Assembly (NCBI RefSeq): GCF_001661595.2
Contig: NZ_LYPF02000001.1
Location: 326,342-390,341 of the forward strand
Length of the DNA stretch: 64,000 nt
From: Crocinitomix algicola
GTDB lineage: Bacteria; Bacteroidota; Bacteroidia; Flavobacteriales_D; Crocinitomicaceae
Direction of reading: 5' to 3'
Shown: in pieces, positions 25,727 to 34,852 of the stretch
Layout of the letters: every line of letters begins with the position of its first letter
How positions within the stretch are numbered: position 1 is the stretch's first letter
Program-made: the position numbers and the translations under genes
The notes under the pieces: model-generated
Databases searched by the model: none
What the model saw: the letters and a program-made list of their open reading frames with translations, nothing else
What the model was told of the DNA's origin: nothing

Positions 25727-26207
25727 ATTATTAATATTTTTCCTTTTTTCAATGACTTTTGTTTCCTGCAAAAAAAAATTGGAACGTAAATTTCATGAAG
25801 GATACTATTTTTTATACGTTGATGGTAGTTATACCCATGGCTCAACCAGTTATCCACAAAAAAGAACATTTGAAGTACAAATCAGCGAAAATACTGGTGA
25901 GAAAATAATTTTGAGACACTTTTATCCTGATGTTATTATCATCGGACCCGGAGAAACAGATACATTATTTATGCCTTTTTCAAATTGGGTTTCAAATTCA
26001 AATAAAGAGATTAATGGAACTCTTTATAGAAGAACTTTAGGTCCTGAAATGGATTCCCTAATGTATGTTAGCAGTGCCAAAATGATCAAAAATGATGATC
26101 GAGTTTTTACAATTCAAGGCCAAATACGATATCAGGAATTTGTTGATTTTGGTGACCATTCTGCAATTGTTGATGTAAGAGGCACCTTTATTTTTGAAAA
26201 ACAATGA
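25719..26207 (+). CDS. Array lipoprotein 1
   Basis: The 162-residue product has a lipobox FVSC with C17 and then KKKLERKFHEGYYF, the family motif following the modified cysteine. The rest is predicted beta-rich (FEVQISENTGEKIILRHFY, FTIQGQIRYQEF) ending FIFEKQ. ATG 25719 is used because ATGAATAA is conserved at this point in four array genes; a GTG lies one codon earlier. It is the most diverged of the six paralogues. Membrane anchoring is clear, function is not known. Confidence 0.75.
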   Translation: MNKLLIFFLFSMTFVSCKKKLERKFHEGYYFLYVDGSYTHGSTSYPQKRTFEVQISENTGEKIILRHFYPDVIIIGPGETDTLFMPFSNWVSNSNKEINGTLYRRTLGPEMDSLMYVSSAKMIKNDDRVFTIQGQIRYQEFVDFGDHSAIVDVRGTFIFEKQ

Positions 26208-26220
26208 TTACTGCGTTAAA

Positions 26221-26448
26221 ATGGATTGCAATACTGTAATTAACGACTGTTCTTTTTATTTTGGCGGACATGATAACGCTGTGAAAAAGAAAATCACGAT
26301 TGGTAACGGTGGTTGTGGAAATGTCCAACCCACTGGAACAACAACTGCGTTGAGAGCAGTTGATGATGTGACTATTTACGGGAATTTTGAAGTGCCTTTA
26401 GGGGCAGAATTAATAATTGATGGAAGGGTTACTTGTTATGATGAATAG
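26221..26448 (+). CDS. GCG-module protein, copy B (longest)
   Basis: ATG 26221 gives 75 residues: MDCNTVINDCSFYFGGHDNA, then VKKKITIGNGGCGN and the module. The frame stays open upstream into lipoprotein 1. The extra N-terminal INDxSFxFxGHxNAV stretch recurs ahead of copy C, which shows the module was once part of a longer coding sequence. Its TAG stop (26446-26448) overlaps the next lipoprotein start. No signal peptide is present. Confidence 0.5.
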   Translation: MDCNTVINDCSFYFGGHDNAVKKKITIGNGGCGNVQPTGTTTALRAVDDVTIYGNFEVPLGAELIIDGRVTCYDE

Positions 26449-26905
26449 ATTTGTAATTATAATACTTATCCTTATTTCAGGAAGTTGCCATAAGAAGATT
26501 GAAAAAAGATTTCCGCCTGGCTATTATCAATTGTCGATTTCAAATAGTTTTTTTGAATATAATGGTAATAATTATGAAGGATCGAATTACTCTTATGATC
26601 TGCAAATAATTTCGGCGATTAACAACGAAATTAAGATGCGTGCATTTAAATATCAATTCAATTGGGAAGGAGACACTTCCTTTGCAAATATTTCAACATT
26701 ATATGTCACTGATAATAAATATACTCTTGGGAATTTTGCTACAGTAAATGGTGTTTCATACAATTTATATGATGGTGTCATATCTGAAAAGTCTAAAAAG
26801 AAATATATAATGACCGGGAAATTTGAATCTATTTCCTTTGCAGAATTCGGACCTTACGAAGACTGGATAGTAAAAAAAGGTGACTTTAAAATTGAAGAGA
26901 AATGA
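26441..26905 (+). CDS. Array lipoprotein 2
   Basis: A short hydrophobic signal ends in SGSC (C16 from this start), followed by HKKIEKRFPPGYYQLSISN, the shared array motif. The body is beta-rich, with a YNLYDGVISEKSKKKYIMTG segment that all type-alpha copies (2, 4 and 5) share in form. ATG 26438 is an equal alternative start. Its TGA stop overlaps the ATG of lipoprotein 3 (ATGA), so the two are translationally coupled. Confidence 0.75.
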   Translation: MNRFVIIILILISGSCHKKIEKRFPPGYYQLSISNSFFEYNGNNYEGSNYSYDLQIISAINNEIKMRAFKYQFNWEGDTSFANISTLYVTDNKYTLGNFATVNGVSYNLYDGVISEKSKKKYIMTGKFESISFAEFGPYEDWIVKKGDFKIEEK

Positions 26906-27366
26906 AAAAATTAATTATTTGTTCTCTAGTTATCAGTTCAATTATTGCCTGTAAAAGGCAGATGGAAAAACGTTTTCCTCCTGGGTTTTATAAGATTTTT
27001 TTGATAAATCAGAGTTATGTAAAACTCGATAATACCTACACATTAGCTGATTCTACGATTTTTGCAAAGCTTATTTCCTCGGAAAATGATTTGATAACAC
27101 TCAAACAATATGCAATTGACGCCGAATATGATACAACCTATTCGTCCAATAATTCAGAATTATATATTGAGAAGAAAAAGAATGTAATAGGAATCATAAA
27201 AACAAGTTGGGAGCTGCCCATATTATTACATGACGGTGTGATTGAGGAACATAATAAAAATAATTTTTTAATTTCAGGGAAAGCACAATACCACTTCTTA
27301 AGCATAGTGGATGGATATTCAAAATCAGTTGATGTTACCGCTGATTTCGTATTTAAAAAACAATAA
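26902..27366 (+). CDS. Array lipoprotein 3
   Basis: The 154-residue lipoprotein has C17 in SIIAC and the motif KRQMEKRFPPGFYKIFLIN. It pairs with lipoprotein 6 as a second subtype (beta): both have a DxYTLxDS, an SSENDLI, an SSNSExYIEKK, a LxHDGVI/LYDGVI and a SGKAQYH/TGKAQYH. It follows lipoprotein 2 by an ATGA overlap. Function unknown. Confidence 0.75.
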   Translation: MKKLIICSLVISSIIACKRQMEKRFPPGFYKIFLINQSYVKLDNTYTLADSTIFAKLISSENDLITLKQYAIDAEYDTTYSSNNSELYIEKKKNVIGIIKTSWELPILLHDGVIEEHNKNNFLISGKAQYHFLSIVDGYSKSVDVTADFVFKKQ

Positions 27367-27441
27367 TAGAATTGCCAAACTGAAATGTAAAGTTATGGTA
27401 AAAAAGTTAGGAGATACAACTGAAAATGAATTCTAATATAT

Positions 27442-27612
27442 ATGATAAACGATTTCTCATTTTCATTTGTAGGACATTACAATGCCGTAAAAAAGAAATT
27501 CACGATTGGTAACGGTGGTTGTGGAAATGTCCAACCCACTGGAACTACAATTGCGCTAAGAGCGGTTGAAGACGTGACAATTTTTGGAAATTTTGAAGTG
27601 CCTTTAGGGTAG
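27442..27612 (+). pseudogene. GCG-module protein, copy C, shortened by a one-base loss
   Basis: ATG 27442 starts MINDFSFSFVGHYNAVKKKF, then the module TIGNGGCGN through GNFEVPLG, where a TAG (27610-27612) ends it. Copies A and B have one extra base at this place (AAGGGTA or GGGGCA against GGGTA), and restoring it would read on to the usual CYDE end. The 56-codon frame therefore lost its last ~18 residues. Confidence 0.6.
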
Positions 27613-27645
27613 AATTAATAATTGATGGAGGGGTTACTTGTTATG

Positions 27646-28113
27646 ATGAATAAAACAAAATATATTATCCTGATGTTGTTTGTAGTAATTTTAATTAGTT
27701 GCAAAAAGAAAATGGAGAGGAGATTTCCACCTGGTCATTATTATGTATCATATTTGAATCAACACTATGAGAGTCATGGGGTATACCATGAAACGGAAAA
27801 CTATACAAGAAGTGCGGTAATAACCTCTTCTACCAATAATCAAATAGTACTTAAACAGTATACGTCTAATTTTATGGGAGATACACTATTTGCATTTCCA
27901 TCAACCTTTAACATATCAGGTGCTGAACATGTCATAGGCACTCTAAACACGTATCATGGGGAACAAATCAATATCTATGATGGCATAATTGAAAAAAGAG
28001 CAAGAAACGATTATATAATTACTGCTAAACTTGAATATCATTTCTACGCTGATTTTGGAGATCATTATGAATGGATTCATCATTTCGGAGATTTTAAACT
28101 AGAAAAAAAATGA
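27646..28113 (+). CDS. Array lipoprotein 4
   Basis: The 155-residue lipoprotein has C19 in ILISC and KKKMERRFPPGHYYVSYLNQ. Its last ~45 residues are identical to those of lipoprotein 5 (IEKRARNDYIITAKLEYHF and on), a sign of recent duplication or gene conversion. The end reads GAA plus eight A before TGA. The TGA overlaps the ATG of GCG copy D at 28110. Start choice follows the conserved second ATG; 27643 is an alternative. Confidence 0.75.
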   Translation: MNKTKYIILMLFVVILISCKKKMERRFPPGHYYVSYLNQHYESHGVYHETENYTRSAVITSSTNNQIVLKQYTSNFMGDTLFAFPSTFNISGAEHVIGTLNTYHGEQINIYDGIIEKRARNDYIITAKLEYHFYADFGDHYEWIHHFGDFKLEKK

Positions 28114-28286
28114 AACGTTATTTTAAGAAGATCACCATTGGATCGGGTGGTTGTGGAAATGTTCAACCCACTGGAACTACAATTGGGCTAGGAGCGGTTG
28201 AGAATATTACAATTATCGGAAATTTTGAAGTGCCTTTGGGCGCTGATTTACCAATTGATGGAGGGGTTACTTGTTATGATGAATAA
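28110..28286 (+). CDS. GCG-module small protein, copy D fused to a lipoprotein-6-like start
   Basis: The 58-residue frame begins with ATGAAACGTTATTTTA, identical to the start of lipoprotein 6 (28742), then switches at codon 6 to the module (KKITIGSGGCGN to TCYDE). The result is a chimera in which the lipoprotein signal was replaced by the module. The start overlaps the lipoprotein 4 stop, and the end overlaps the lipoprotein 5 start. Translation is plausible by coupling but not shown. Confidence 0.5.
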   Translation: MKRYFKKITIGSGGCGNVQPTGTTIGLGAVENITIIGNFEVPLGADLPIDGGVTCYDE

Positions 28287-28860
28287 AACAAAATATATTA
28301 TTCTGATGTTGTTTGCAGTAATTTTAATTAGTTGCAAAAAGAAAATGGAAAGGCGATTCCCAATAGGTCATTATAATATTTCGTATCTAAATCGACATCA
28401 TGAAAGTCATGGCGAGTTATACGAATCGGAAGATTATGTTACAAGCGCAGAATTAATTACTGCAAATAATGACCAGATTAAAATAAGGCAATATACCTAT
28501 AACGACCTTGGAGACACACTCTTTGCCTCCCCTTCAATATTTTACATATCGGATATTGAACATGTCCTAGGGACATTAAATAGAACTTATGGCGAGCCTA
28601 TCAATATCTATGATGGCATAATTGAAAAAAGAGCAAGAAACGATTACATAATTACTGCTAAACTTGAATATCATTTCTACGCTGATTTTGGAGATCATTA
28701 TGAATGGATTCATCATTTCGGAGATTTTAAACTAGAAAAAAATGAAACGTTATTTTATATACTTATTGGTTCTAATTCTAAGCACTGGCTGTTCCAAGCA
28801 AATGGAAAAACGATTTCCGGCAGGAGACTACAAAATATCTCTTTTAAACGCAACGTATAA
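28279..28860 (+). CDS. Array lipoprotein 5 with frameshifted tail
   Basis: The first ~155 codons match lipoprotein 4 closely (C19 in ILISC, KKKMERRFPIGHYNISYLN). At the end, GAA is followed by seven A instead of eight, so the TGA used in lipoprotein 4 is skipped. Translation then continues out of frame for about 38 codons through the start of lipoprotein 6 (NETLFYILIGSNSKH to FKRNV). The tail has no relation to the family. A slippage mutation is likely; ribosomal slippage on the A run could restore the normal end. Confidence 0.7.
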   Translation: MNKTKYIILMLFAVILISCKKKMERRFPIGHYNISYLNRHHESHGELYESEDYVTSAELITANNDQIKIRQYTYNDLGDTLFASPSIFYISDIEHVLGTLNRTYGEPINIYDGIIEKRARNDYIITAKLEYHFYADFGDHYEWIHHFGDFKLEKNETLFYILIGSNSKHWLFQANGKTISGRRLQNISFKRNV

Positions 28861-29206
28861 CTATAGTGATGATGTCTATACGCTAGATGATTCGATAATA
28901 AATGTTAAACTTGTTTCATCTGAAAATGATTTAATTGAACTTACGCAATATTCTGTTAATTCAGAATTTGATACGATTTTTGCGTCTAGTAATTCCGAAA
29001 TATATATAGAAAAGAAAGAATATGTAATTGGTACCATAAAAACAAGTTGGGACGAGCCTCTTTTATTATATGATGGTGTAATTACAGAAGAATCCAAAAA
29101 TGAATTCATTATTACTGGAAAAGCACAGTATCACCATTTTCTGAAAATTGGTGCATCCACTAAATTGGTATTTGTTACCTCTGATTTTATATTTGAAAAG
29201 CAATAA
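28742..29206 (+). CDS. Array lipoprotein 6
   Basis: The 154-residue type-beta lipoprotein has C17 in LSTGC and KQMEKRFPAGDYKISLLN, and is similar to lipoprotein 3 throughout. Its ATG lies inside the frameshifted end of lipoprotein 5, where an ATGA overlap would exist if that gene were intact. It is the last gene of the array; a run of 15 A begins 5 bases after its stop. Confidence 0.75.
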   Translation: MKRYFIYLLVLILSTGCSKQMEKRFPAGDYKISLLNATYNYSDDVYTLDDSIINVKLVSSENDLIELTQYSVNSEFDTIFASSNSEIYIEKKEYVIGTIKTSWDEPLLLYDGVITEESKNEFIITGKAQYHHFLKIGASTKLVFVTSDFIFEKQ

Positions 29207-29264
29207 GCATCAAAAAAAAAAAAAAATAACTTATTGTTCACATTGAATCGATAAACAACGTATC

Positions 29265-29378
29265 CTACAATAAAAAAATAACTGCCAGAATAAAAATCAC
29301 AATGATTACCATATACTGCCAAAAATCAGCAAAGTAAGGAATGTATTTCTGATACGTAGCTTTAAATTTTGACAACAT
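29265..29378 (-). CDS. Small single-span membrane protein (37 residues)
   Basis: An ATG at 29378, 12 bases after the stop of the ABC-F gene on the same strand, opens a 37-codon frame. It reads MLSKFKATYQKYIPYFADFW, followed by a single hydrophobic segment QYMVIIVIFILAVIFLL, a plausible N-in membrane span. A minus-strand T run at 29212-29226 could end the transcript. Position and composition suggest a real small gene, but with no homologue known to me it remains a candidate. Confidence 0.45.
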   Translation of the reverse strand: MLSKFKATYQKYIPYFADFWQYMVIIVIFILAVIFLL

Positions 29379-29390
29379 CAAATCAATTCA

Positions 29391-31046
<1,656 letters not shown>

Positions 31047-31089
31047 TAATCTTAAGGCTCAAAAAAACATCTTTTTGAATAAAAAATAT

Positions 31090-31119
31090 TTTGATTTATT
31101 GAAAACTAATCTATATTTG
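31090..31119 (+). promoter_or_regulatory. Promoter (-33 TTTG, -7 TATATTTG) of the small lipoprotein gene
   Basis: TTTG at 31090-31093 and TATATTTG at 31112-31119 are separated by 18 bases, a full Bacteroidota promoter. It lies about 41 bases before the ATG at 31161. Confidence 0.7.
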
Positions 31120-31160
31120 CAACTGAATATTACATTATATAAGTTAAGAAAAAACACGTT

Positions 31161-31553
31161 ATGAAATTGAAAACATTATTAGTTGGCGCAGTTGCTGGTT
31201 TATTATTAACAGCTTGCGGAGGTGGTGAAACACCAGACAATGTAACTAAGTCCTTCGTGCAAGCTTTAGCAGATGGTGATTGCGATAAAGCTAAAGGTTT
31301 GGCAGTAGACGACGCATTAGCAAATGTTGAAAGTGCTATTGAAAACGGATGTGAAGCATACGAAACTGAAATTAAATCGGTTGAATGTGAAACTGAAGAC
31401 GAAACAGCAACTTGTACTTGTGTTGAAGAAAGAGAAATGGAAATGACTTACAAGTATGAATTAACAAAAGTTGAAGGTAACTGGAAAGTAGCTAGCTACG
31501 AAAAAGACTTAAATATGGATATGGATAACTTTGGTGGTGAAGCTGCTGAGTAA
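31161..31553 (+). CDS. DUF4878-like lipoprotein
   Basis: The 130-residue protein has a lipoprotein signal ending LLTAC (C19). The mature part begins TPDNVTKSFVQALADGDCDKA, a common start for the DUF4878/NTF2-like fold, and ends KVEGNWKVASYEKDL. Six further cysteines in the middle (DGDCDKA, NGCEAY, VECETED, TCTCVEE) may form disulfides. Highly acidic. Good promoter and a strong terminator make it a single-gene unit. Function unknown. Confidence 0.8.
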   Translation: MKLKTLLVGAVAGLLLTACGGGETPDNVTKSFVQALADGDCDKAKGLAVDDALANVESAIENGCEAYETEIKSVECETEDETATCTCVEEREMEMTYKYELTKVEGNWKVASYEKDLNMDMDNFGGEAAE

Positions 31554-31577
31554 TCGCATTCAAATTTTATAAAATTG

Positions 31578-31607
31578 ACCCGTTACCATTTTTGGTGCGG
31601 GTTTTTT
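31578..31607 (+). terminator. Terminator after the DUF4878-like gene
   Basis: ACCCGTTACC and GGTGCGGGT form a stem with an ATTTTT loop, followed by TTTTTT. It ends only 12 bases before the next gene's GTG start. Confidence 0.8.
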
Positions 31608-31618
31608 AATGTTTTAAC

Positions 31619-32278
31619 GTGAAGAACCCATTTTATTTCCTAATCATTTTATTTTCTTTATGTACGGTATTTGTAGGTTGTAAAGAAAAAAGAGCTGTAA
31701 AAAAATATGTCCATATCCCACCTTCAATGCCTGATAGTGTATATCAAAAATTAGAAGAGGGAGATATTATTCTACGCAAGGGAGCAGGTCCATTGTCTTT
31801 TCAAATCATGAATGCAACCAAAGAAGAGTATTCTCATTGTGGGATTATTGTAAAAGAAAAAGAAACTTGGCGTGTTATCCATTCGATGGGAGGGTCGGTA
31901 AGTAATAATCACGATGATGGAATGCAAATAATGGATTTAGAAGATTTTGTTTTAAATGCAGCAGACTCAATGTTATTTATTTGCCGAGCTACATTTCAAG
32001 ATTCATTAGGAAGAAGAATAAAAGAAGGGGCCTATAAATTCCTAAATGAGGATGCTCCATTTGATCATTCATTTAGCTTATTTACGCGAGATAAAATATA
32101 CTGCTCTGAACTATTGTTTTATGTTTTAAGAGATGCAACAGGTGAGAATCAAATGAAAATAAGAAAACAACACCGATCCTACATCTTATTATTTGAAACC
32201 TTTTTCGATGAATCCAAATACAAACCAATTTTCCACTTAAAAGATTTAAACCGAAAAGTTCAATCTTTCAGCGATTGA
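31619..32278 (+). CDS. YiiX/YebB-like (NlpC/P60 superfamily) lipoprotein
   Basis: The 219-residue protein has a GTG start and a lipoprotein signal ending VFVGC (C21). It is like the permuted papain-fold YiiX family: EGDIILRKG opens the domain, H73 in YSHCGII and C162 in IYCSELL are the likely catalytic pair. Such enzymes may cut peptide or amide bonds in the cell envelope. Its last 33 bases overlap the 3' end of the convergent desulfhydrase-like gene. A terminator sits directly upstream, so its own transcription start is unclear. Confidence 0.82.
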   Translation: MKNPFYFLIILFSLCTVFVGCKEKRAVKKYVHIPPSMPDSVYQKLEEGDIILRKGAGPLSFQIMNATKEEYSHCGIIVKEKETWRVIHSMGGSVSNNHDDGMQIMDLEDFVLNAADSMLFICRATFQDSLGRRIKEGAYKFLNEDAPFDHSFSLFTRDKIYCSELLFYVLRDATGENQMKIRKQHRSYILLFETFFDESKYKPIFHLKDLNRKVQSFSD

Positions 32279-33175
32279 CAAAGTTCCTTGCAGCCCACCA
32301 GTGTGGATAGCAAGAACTTTTTCACCCCTATTTATCGATCCTCTTTTAATCGCTTCAACCAAAGCATAAAACATTTTACCTGTGTAAACTTGATCCAATT
32401 TTAAATGAGTTTCTCGATAAAATGTATTAATGAAGTCGATCAAGTCTTGATTGTACTTCCCATAACCACCAAAATGAGCTGATAAATCTAAATTTAATTG
32501 CTCTAATTTTTCGTTTACAGCCTCATCATCCAATCCAGAAAAAATCAATAACTCCTTTATATCATCACGTATAAATCCACCGTTTTTAAAGACGGGAACA
32601 CAGGTTACTTTTGCTTCGTGATTTCCTATTAAAATACCCGCTGTTGTAGTTCCTGTTCCAGCAGCAAGAAAAATGTGATCCACAGGAAAATTAACCTCTG
32701 AAAGTATTTCTGTACAGCCTAATGCCCCATAAAAATTTGCTCCACCCTCTTCAACTATTAAGTAATTCCCAAATCGAATCCTCAACTGATTTTTATAATC
32801 CTTTTCATACCGCCAGCCATACTCTTCACGACTTACAAAAACGAGTTTCATTCCTAATTCACTTGCCTTCGCTAAGGTTGAATTTGACTTCGCATTCAAC
32901 TCATCTCCTCTAATTATTCCAATCGTTGGAATATTGAGTGCTTTTCCAACAGAAGCCAAAGCACTAATATGGTTTGAATAAGCACCACCAAAACTTAAAA
33001 TTCCTTCATAACGTCCACTATGAACGCGTTCAATATTTAACTTTAATTTCCGCCATTTATTCCCAGATATTTCTGGATGGATAAGATCATCGCGTTTGAC
33101 ATAGACTTCTATTAAGTTCTCTTCAAACAAAGGGTGACTTAATAACTCTACAGGAGACGGTATGTTTAAATGCAT
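32246..33175 (-). CDS. D-cysteine desulfhydrase/ACC deaminase-like PLP enzyme
   Basis: The 309-residue protein belongs to the tryptophan-synthase-beta fold PLP enzymes. K40 in SGNKWRKL is the Schiff-base lysine, followed by SFGGAYSNHISALA (substrate and PLP contacts), and the phosphate-binding GTGTTTAG near 170-177. Family members act as D-cysteine desulfhydrases or ACC deaminases; specificity is not settled by sequence. It is the last gene of a four-gene minus-strand operon, 1 base after the AAC(3) gene. Confidence 0.87.
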   Translation of the reverse strand: MHLNIPSPVELLSHPLFEENLIEVYVKRDDLIHPEISGNKWRKLKLNIERVHSGRYEGILSFGGAYSNHISALASVGKALNIPTIGIIRGDELNAKSNSTLAKASELGMKLVFVSREEYGWRYEKDYKNQLRIRFGNYLIVEEGGANFYGALGCTEILSEVNFPVDHIFLAAGTGTTTAGILIGNHEAKVTCVPVFKNGGFIRDDIKELLIFSGLDDEAVNEKLEQLNLDLSAHFGGYGKYNQDLIDFINTFYRETHLKLDQVYTGKMFYALVEAIKRGSINRGEKVLAIHTGGLQGTLSIAERLNFSV

Positions 33176-33176
33176 T

Positions 33177-34076
33177 TTAACTTCCTTTTGGTGTATACAT
33201 TGTAACTCCTTTTTCTTGATACTCTTTCAACATCACATCTAGAAAAGGTTTTGCTTGAACAACCAATGTATTTGCAGCCCCTAACTTTTTTTTATGCAAT
33301 ACCCCTTTCTCTTCAAATAATGGTATCAAATCATCGCATTTTCTCTTTTTAGAAAATTCAGGGTTGTGTACTTTCGTTTGCACCCGATGCTTAACTCCAT
33401 CTTTATCAATTACGTCAAAGTCAAAAACTTTAGCATAATAGATAGGGAATTTAAAGTCATTTACTGCATCTTCAAGCGTGTGTAAATTTGTTCCCGCCAT
33501 AGCCAAAGTAACGCCAACATACAGAATTTTACCGTTTTGTTCAGATATTCGATAAAAGGGGCTCTTTTCGTTATAAGGAGTTAACTGATTAAAATGATCT
33601 TTCGTGTAATATTCTGCCAAAGGACCTAGTGCAGAGACAGGTTCTGTGGGATGCAAACTGCGAACCGCCTTTGGTAGGGTTCTAAAATACTCTGTTATGG
33701 CTCCAGTTCTCGAAGGGGAATTCAAAACATCGAAATAAGGTGTATTTTGGATATAATTCAACTGATAAACATTATTTGGCGAAGTTGGCATCAATAATGT
33801 TCCTTCTTCACCAATAACCTGTAACAAGGCATCTACAAAGGTTTTTGGACCATCTTTTAAATGACCAATACGACTTAAACTCGAATGAACAAGTACCGAA
33901 TCGCCTTGCTTAAGTCCCATTTCTTTTAGGTCTATAATTAAATCATCCTTAGACAAGCTATTCCCGCTTTTCCGTGCTATATTTAATTGAGCATTTCGCC
34001 TTTCCTTTTTCCGTCTTCTATTCCAGTCTAATAAAAAGGAAGGGGTTGCTTTTCGGATATAATCTTTTAACTTCAT
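33177..34076 (-). CDS. AAC(3)-family N-acetyltransferase
   Basis: The 299-residue protein matches the aminoglycoside 3-N-acetyltransferase (antibiotic_NAT) family: GDSVLVHSSLSRIG, MPTSP, SPSRTGAITEYFR and LHPTEPVSALGPLAE are the usual blocks. Many chromosomal members are involved in sugar or lipid acylation and not resistance; resistance should not be assumed. Its ATG overlaps the stop of the TonB-like gene by ATGA. Confidence 0.85.
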   Translation of the reverse strand: MKLKDYIRKATPSFLLDWNRRRKKERRNAQLNIARKSGNSLSKDDLIIDLKEMGLKQGDSVLVHSSLSRIGHLKDGPKTFVDALLQVIGEEGTLLMPTSPNNVYQLNYIQNTPYFDVLNSPSRTGAITEYFRTLPKAVRSLHPTEPVSALGPLAEYYTKDHFNQLTPYNEKSPFYRISEQNGKILYVGVTLAMAGTNLHTLEDAVNDFKFPIYYAKVFDFDVIDKDGVKHRVQTKVHNPEFSKKRKCDDLIPLFEEKGVLHKKKLGAANTLVVQAKPFLDVMLKEYQEKGVTMYTPKGS

Positions 34077-34852
34077 TGTCCTTGGAAAACATAAGTAATA
34101 CTGCCATCTGCAAGTAAACTTGCTTTGTTATCATAATTAAAACGCGCTCTTTTAGCATAACGTTCGGCTTTTTCAATCATACAGGCTGTAGCTCCGCTTG
34201 ATCGACCGGGATTATAACTTACGCTTTTTACATTCCCGGTGCGGTCTACTTTAATATCCACGACCACAGTTCCAGATCCATTACAGGTATAACCAGGAAT
34301 TTCTAGGGCATGCGCTTTTCGATTTTTTAGACTAAACGAAACCATTACGCGGCCGGCAAAGGCATTCTCTCCTGTGTTATCAACAGATGAGCGATTAGAA
34401 TTATTATTTTCTCTATCCGCTTCGCTATTAGAATTAAATTCAATGTTAGATGATTTCTTTGCTCCGCCTTCACCTTTATCATGACGACTTGCCCATTCAT
34501 CAAAAAATTGCTTTTCTAAATCACGTGCTTCCTGCTCTACTTGCTCGTCCATATCTTGCGTAGAAAAATTATCGAAAGACTTTTTTCTTTCATCATTGGC
34601 ATCGGCAGTGAGATTATAAATTGGAGCATTATTCAACTCATTTTGTCGATTGAGCATTTCTAACAATTCCTCATCTATTTCAATTTCATCCTCCTCAAGT
34701 GCTACTTCAACCTCATTTTCTTCTGCAAACTTAGAATTATATGCTCGTTCAACTGTCACAAAATTTGAAGACATAAAAACGACAAAATGAAACAAGACTG
34801 TTCCTAGAATTGCAAACTTAAATCGTTCGATATACGTTAAAAACTTATCCAC
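34073..34852 (-). CDS. TonB-like energy transducer
   Basis: The 259-residue protein starts with GTG overlapping the upstream gene's TAG by one base (TAGTG). A membrane helix (about 13-30) is followed by an acidic stretch (NEVEVALEEDEIEIDEELLE), a charged, probably extended linker, and a C-terminal TonB-like domain (GSGTVVVDIKVDRTGNVKSV near 195-214) with two conserved-looking cysteines (YTCNGS, ATACMIEK). It would transmit proton-motive energy to outer-membrane receptors. It is not accompanied by ExbB/D here. Confidence 0.85.
   Translation of the reverse strand: MDKFLTYIERFKFAILGTVLFHFVVFMSSNFVTVERAYNSKFAEENEVEVALEEDEIEIDEELLEMLNRQNELNNAPIYNLTADANDERKKSFDNFSTQDMDEQVEQEARDLEKQFFDEWASRHDKGEGGAKKSSNIEFNSNSEADRENNNSNRSSVDNTGENAFAGRVMVSFSLKNRKAHALEIPGYTCNGSGTVVVDIKVDRTGNVKSVSYNPGRSSGATACMIEKAERYAKRARFNYDNKASLLADGSITYVFQGQ

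Larger units (their letters stand above)
25475..29206 (+). repeat. Tandem array of six lipoprotein paralogues and four GCG modules
   Basis: A unit made of a ~168-base coding module (copies at 25556-25726, 26281-26448, 27487-27653 and 28125-28286) followed by one or two lipoprotein genes is repeated. The modules share segments such as GGTGGTTGTGGAAATGT and ATTTTGAAGTGCCTTT. They have compatible lengths apart from a 3-base A insertion in the first copy, a one-base loss in the third, and a shorter 5' edge in the fourth. Every module's end overlaps the start of the next lipoprotein (ATGATGAAT). The lipoproteins share C-x3-[LIM]-E-[KR]-[KR]-F-x2-G-x-Y after the lipobox. Unequal recombination between modules would explain the layout. 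Confidence 0.85.

Noticed and set aside
25556..28286. CRISPR-like or insertion-sequence repeats
   Set aside because: The repeats are ~168 bases, coding, separated by genes, without terminal inverted repeats or a transposase.
29212..29226. Run of 15 A as a separate regulatory element
   Set aside because: It is best read as the T tract of a possible minus-strand transcript end; no good hairpin precedes it and no further signal was found.
33177..34076. Acquired aminoglycoside resistance gene
   Set aside because: It is embedded in a chromosomal operon with base composition like its neighbours; many family members are not resistance enzymes.
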